A stretch of DNA of 64,000 nucleotides, from the NCBI RefSeq assembly GCF_014489615.1, contig NZ_CP060825.1:5371001-5435000 (forward strand), in the 5' to 3' direction. This DNA comes from Streptomyces genisteinicus. Its GTDB lineage: Bacteria; Actinomycetota; Actinomycetes; Streptomycetales; Streptomycetaceae. The position numbers and the translations under genes were made by a program. Below the pieces are notes generated by a model that made no database searches, was not told where the DNA came from, and saw nothing but the letters and a program-made list of their open reading frames with translations. The stretch's first letter is position 1, and the number at the start of each line of letters is the position of its first letter. Below, one piece after another: positions 61,769-64,000 of this stretch.

Positions 61769-62692
61769 ATGGCTCCGATCTCCACTCCGCAGACCCCCTT
61801 CGGCCGGGTCCTCACCGCCATGGTCACGCCCTTCACGGCGGACGGCGCTCTCGACGTCGACGGCGCCCAGCGCCTCGCCGCCCACCTCGTGGACGTGGGC
61901 AACGACGGTCTGATCCTCAACGGGACCACCGGCGAGTCGCCCACCACCAGCGACGCGGAGAAAGACCAGCTCGTACGAGCGGTCCTGGAGGCGGTCGGAG
62001 ACCGCGCCCACATCGTCGCCGGGATCGGCACCAACGACACCCGCCACAGCATCGAGCTCGCCCGCGCCGCCGAGCGCGCCGGCGCACACGGCCTGCTGGC
62101 CGTGACGCCGTACTACAACAAGCCCCCGCAGGAGGGCCTGTTCCGCCACTTCTCGGCCATCGCGGATGCCACGGAACTCCCCGTGATGCTCTACGACATC
62201 CCCGGCCGCAGCGGCGTCCCGATCGACACCGAGACGATCGTCCGCCTCGCCGCCCACCCGCGGATCGTCGCCAACAAGGACGCCAAGGGCGACCTCGGCC
62301 GCGCCAGCTGGGCCATCGCGCGCAGCGGACTCGCCTGGTACTCGGGCGACGACATGCTCAACCTCCCGCTGCTCTCCGTCGGCGCCGTCGGCTTCGTCTC
62401 CGTGGTCGGCCACGTCGTCACCCCGGAGCTGCGCGCCCTGCTCGACGCCCACCGCGGCGGCGACGTCCAGAAGGCGACCGAGATCCACCAGAAGCTGCTC
62501 CCCGTCTTCACCGGGATGTTCCGCACCCAGGGCGTCATCACCTCCAAGGCGGCGCTCACCCTGCAGGGACTGCCCGCCGGCCCCCTCCGGCTCCCGCTCG
62601 TCGGCCTTTCCCCCGAAGAAACCGGCCAGCTCAAGCTCGACCTGGCCGCGGGTGGGGTACAGCTGAAGAACACAGACTTCACAACTGAATAG
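61769..62692 (+). CDS. dapA: 4-hydroxy-tetrahydrodipicolinate synthase
   Basis: The 307-residue class I aldolase condenses pyruvate with aspartate semialdehyde, the first committed step to diaminopimelate and lysine. It has NGTTGESPTT, VTPYYNKP with active-site Tyr near 116, and the Schiff-base Lys170 in VANKDAKGD. ATG 61769; a GTG at 61760 is possible. It precedes the RNase J gene by 138 nt, as in many Gram-positive bacteria. Regulation is not visible. Confidence 0.96.
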   Translation: MAPISTPQTPFGRVLTAMVTPFTADGALDVDGAQRLAAHLVDVGNDGLILNGTTGESPTTSDAEKDQLVRAVLEAVGDRAHIVAGIGTNDTRHSIELARAAERAGAHGLLAVTPYYNKPPQEGLFRHFSAIADATELPVMLYDIPGRSGVPIDTETIVRLAAHPRIVANKDAKGDLGRASWAIARSGLAWYSGDDMLNLPLLSVGAVGFVSVVGHVVTPELRALLDAHRGGDVQKATEIHQKLLPVFTGMFRTQGVITSKAALTLQGLPAGPLRLPLVGLSPEETGQLKLDLAAGGVQLKNTDFTTE

Positions 62693-62830
62693 GCGAGACC
62701 TGCCGGCGCGACCGCCACGGCGCAGAGCCCGACGCGCGGACCCGGCCCGACACTGACAACAGCACGTGCACGAATGTCATGTACGCCACGTGCCTCCGCG
62801 GCACGTGGCGTCCATGGTGAGGAGAGTCTT

Positions 62831-64000
62831 TTGAGTCATCCGCATCCCGAACTCGGCGCACCGCCCAAGCTTGCCAAGGGCGGCCTGCGCGTCACCCCGC
62901 TGGGCGGTCTCGGCGAGATCGGCCGCAACATGACGGTCTTCGAGTACGACGGCCGTCTGCTGATCGTCGACTGCGGCGTCCTCTTCCCGGAGGAGGAGCA
63001 GCCGGGCATCGACCTGATCCTTCCGGACTTCACCACCCTGCGGGACCGCCTCGGCGACATCGAGGGCATCGTCCTCACCCACGGGCACGAGGACCACATC
63101 GGCGGCGTCCCGTTCCTGCTCCGGCTGAAGCCGGACATCCCGCTGATCGGCTCCAAGCTGACCCTCGCCCTGATCGAGGCGAAGCTCCAGGAGCACCGGA
63201 TCCGCCCGTACACGCTCGAGGTGACCGAGGGCCACCGTGAGCGCATCGGACCCTTCGACTGCGAGTTCATCGCGGTCAACCACTCGATCCCGGACGCGCT
63301 GGCCGTCGCCATCCGCACCCCCGCGGGCATGGTGGTCCACACCGGCGACTTCAAGATGGACCAGCTCCCGCTGGACCGCAGGCTCACCGACCTGCACGCC
63401 TTCGCACGCCTCAGCGAGGAGGGCATCGACCTCCTGCTGTCGGACTCGACGAACGCCGAGGTCCCGGGCTTCGTCCCGCCGGAGCGCGACATCTCCAACG
63501 TGCTGCGCACGGTCTTCGCCAACGCGCAGAAGCGGATCATCGTCGCCAGCTTCGCCAGCCATGTGCACCGCATCCAGCAGATCCTGGACGCGGCCCACGA
63601 GTACGGGAGGCGGGTCGCCTTCGTCGGCCGCTCGATGGTCCGCAACATGGGCATCGCCCGTGACCTGGGCTATCTGCGCGTCCCGGCCGGCCTCGTCGTC
63701 GACGTCAAGACGCTCGACGACCTGCCGGACCACGAGGTCGTCCTCGTCTGCACCGGCTCCCAGGGCGAGCCGATGGCGGCGCTGTCCCGGATGGCCAACC
63801 GCGACCACCAGATCCGCATCGTCCAGGGCGACACCGTCATCCTGGCCTCGTCGCTCATCCCGGGCAACGAGAACGCGGTCTACCGCGTGATCAACGGTCT
63901 GACCCGCTGGGGCGCGAACGTCGTCCACAAGGGCAACGCCAAGGTCCACGTCTCGGGCCACGCCTCGGCCGGCGAGCTGCTGTACTTCTACAACATCTGC
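62831..64000 (+). CDS. rnj: Ribonuclease J (N-terminal 390 residues; runs off the window)
   Basis: The metallo-beta-lactamase/beta-CASP nuclease acts in mRNA decay and rRNA maturation with 5'-3' exonuclease and endonuclease activity. The zinc motif HGHEDH is at residues 84-89 (HxHxDH). HTGDFKMD, LLSDSTNAE and HVSGHAS are also present. The start is TTG 62831, with GAGGAGAG 5 nt upstream; the protein begins LSHPHPEL. The frame is open to the last base, so the C-terminal domain is missing from this window. Confidence 0.95.
   Translation, partial: MSHPHPELGAPPKLAKGGLRVTPLGGLGEIGRNMTVFEYDGRLLIVDCGVLFPEEEQPGIDLILPDFTTLRDRLGDIEGIVLTHGHEDHIGGVPFLLRLKPDIPLIGSKLTLALIEAKLQEHRIRPYTLEVTEGHRERIGPFDCEFIAVNHSIPDALAVAIRTPAGMVVHTGDFKMDQLPLDRRLTDLHAFARLSEEGIDLLLSDSTNAEVPGFVPPERDISNVLRTVFANAQKRIIVASFASHVHRIQQILDAAHEYGRRVAFVGRSMVRNMGIARDLGYLRVPAGLVVDVKTLDDLPDHEVVLVCTGSQGEPMAALSRMANRDHQIRIVQGDTVILASSLIPGNENAVYRVINGLTRWGANVVHKGNAKVHVSGHASAGELLYFYNIC

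Overview
This is chromosomal DNA from a Streptomyces-like actinomycete. The base composition is very GC-rich, with codon third positions almost all G or C. GTG and TTG starts are frequent. The gene order is one I recognise from Streptomyces chromosomes: dxr-rseP-ispG, proS, rimP-nusA-ylxR-infB-ylxP-rbfA-truB-ribF, an ESX/type VII secretion locus, rpsO-pnp-dapB-thyX-dapA-rnj. I see no insertion sequence, integrase, prophage, CRISPR array, tRNA or rRNA.

Layout. 1-5.9 kb: aldehyde dehydrogenase, long acyl-CoA dehydrogenase, an EPSP-synthase-like protein with Ala at the glyphosate-sensitivity Gly position, and a lipoprotein. 5.9-9.8 kb: dxr, a site-2 protease and ispG (MEP isoprenoid pathway, with a membrane protease between). 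10-13.2 kb: two GNAT acetyltransferases and proS. 13.6-15.5 kb, minus strand: an aminoglycoside-phosphotransferase-fold protein without the catalytic motif, a ferritin-like protein and a secreted lipoprotein. 15.6-23.9 kb: translation and RNA-maturation genes from rimP to ribF. 24-29.9 kb, minus strand: a five-gene oligopeptide ABC transporter, translationally coupled from permease to ATPase.

30-54 kb is a complete ESX locus. It holds an EspI-like MinD/ParA protein with very long Pro/Gln-rich arms, an orphan DUF397 protein, EccE plus a companion, EccB, a first mycosin, a helical WXG-like protein, a PPE/WXG-like protein with a repetitive Pro/Gly tail, a second mycosin, EsxB/EsxA, a hexameric-type EccC with three intact ATPase sites, and EccD. 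Directly downstream of eccC on the same strand are a membrane protein, a 166-aa helical protein, a 767-aa protein with a WXG-like N-terminus and a C-terminal glycine-rich hydrophobic hairpin, and a lipoprotein. I read this as a candidate secreted-effector module dedicated to this secretion system; it is the most interesting part of the window.

54-64 kb: rpsO, pnp, an M16 peptidase, dapB, two small membrane-protein regions, thyX, dapA and the first 390 codons of RNase J, cut by the window end. Most operon ends carry strong GC-rich hairpins without U tails. Positions and repeats were worked out by eye from the sequence; family names rest on memory of conserved motifs, not on a search.
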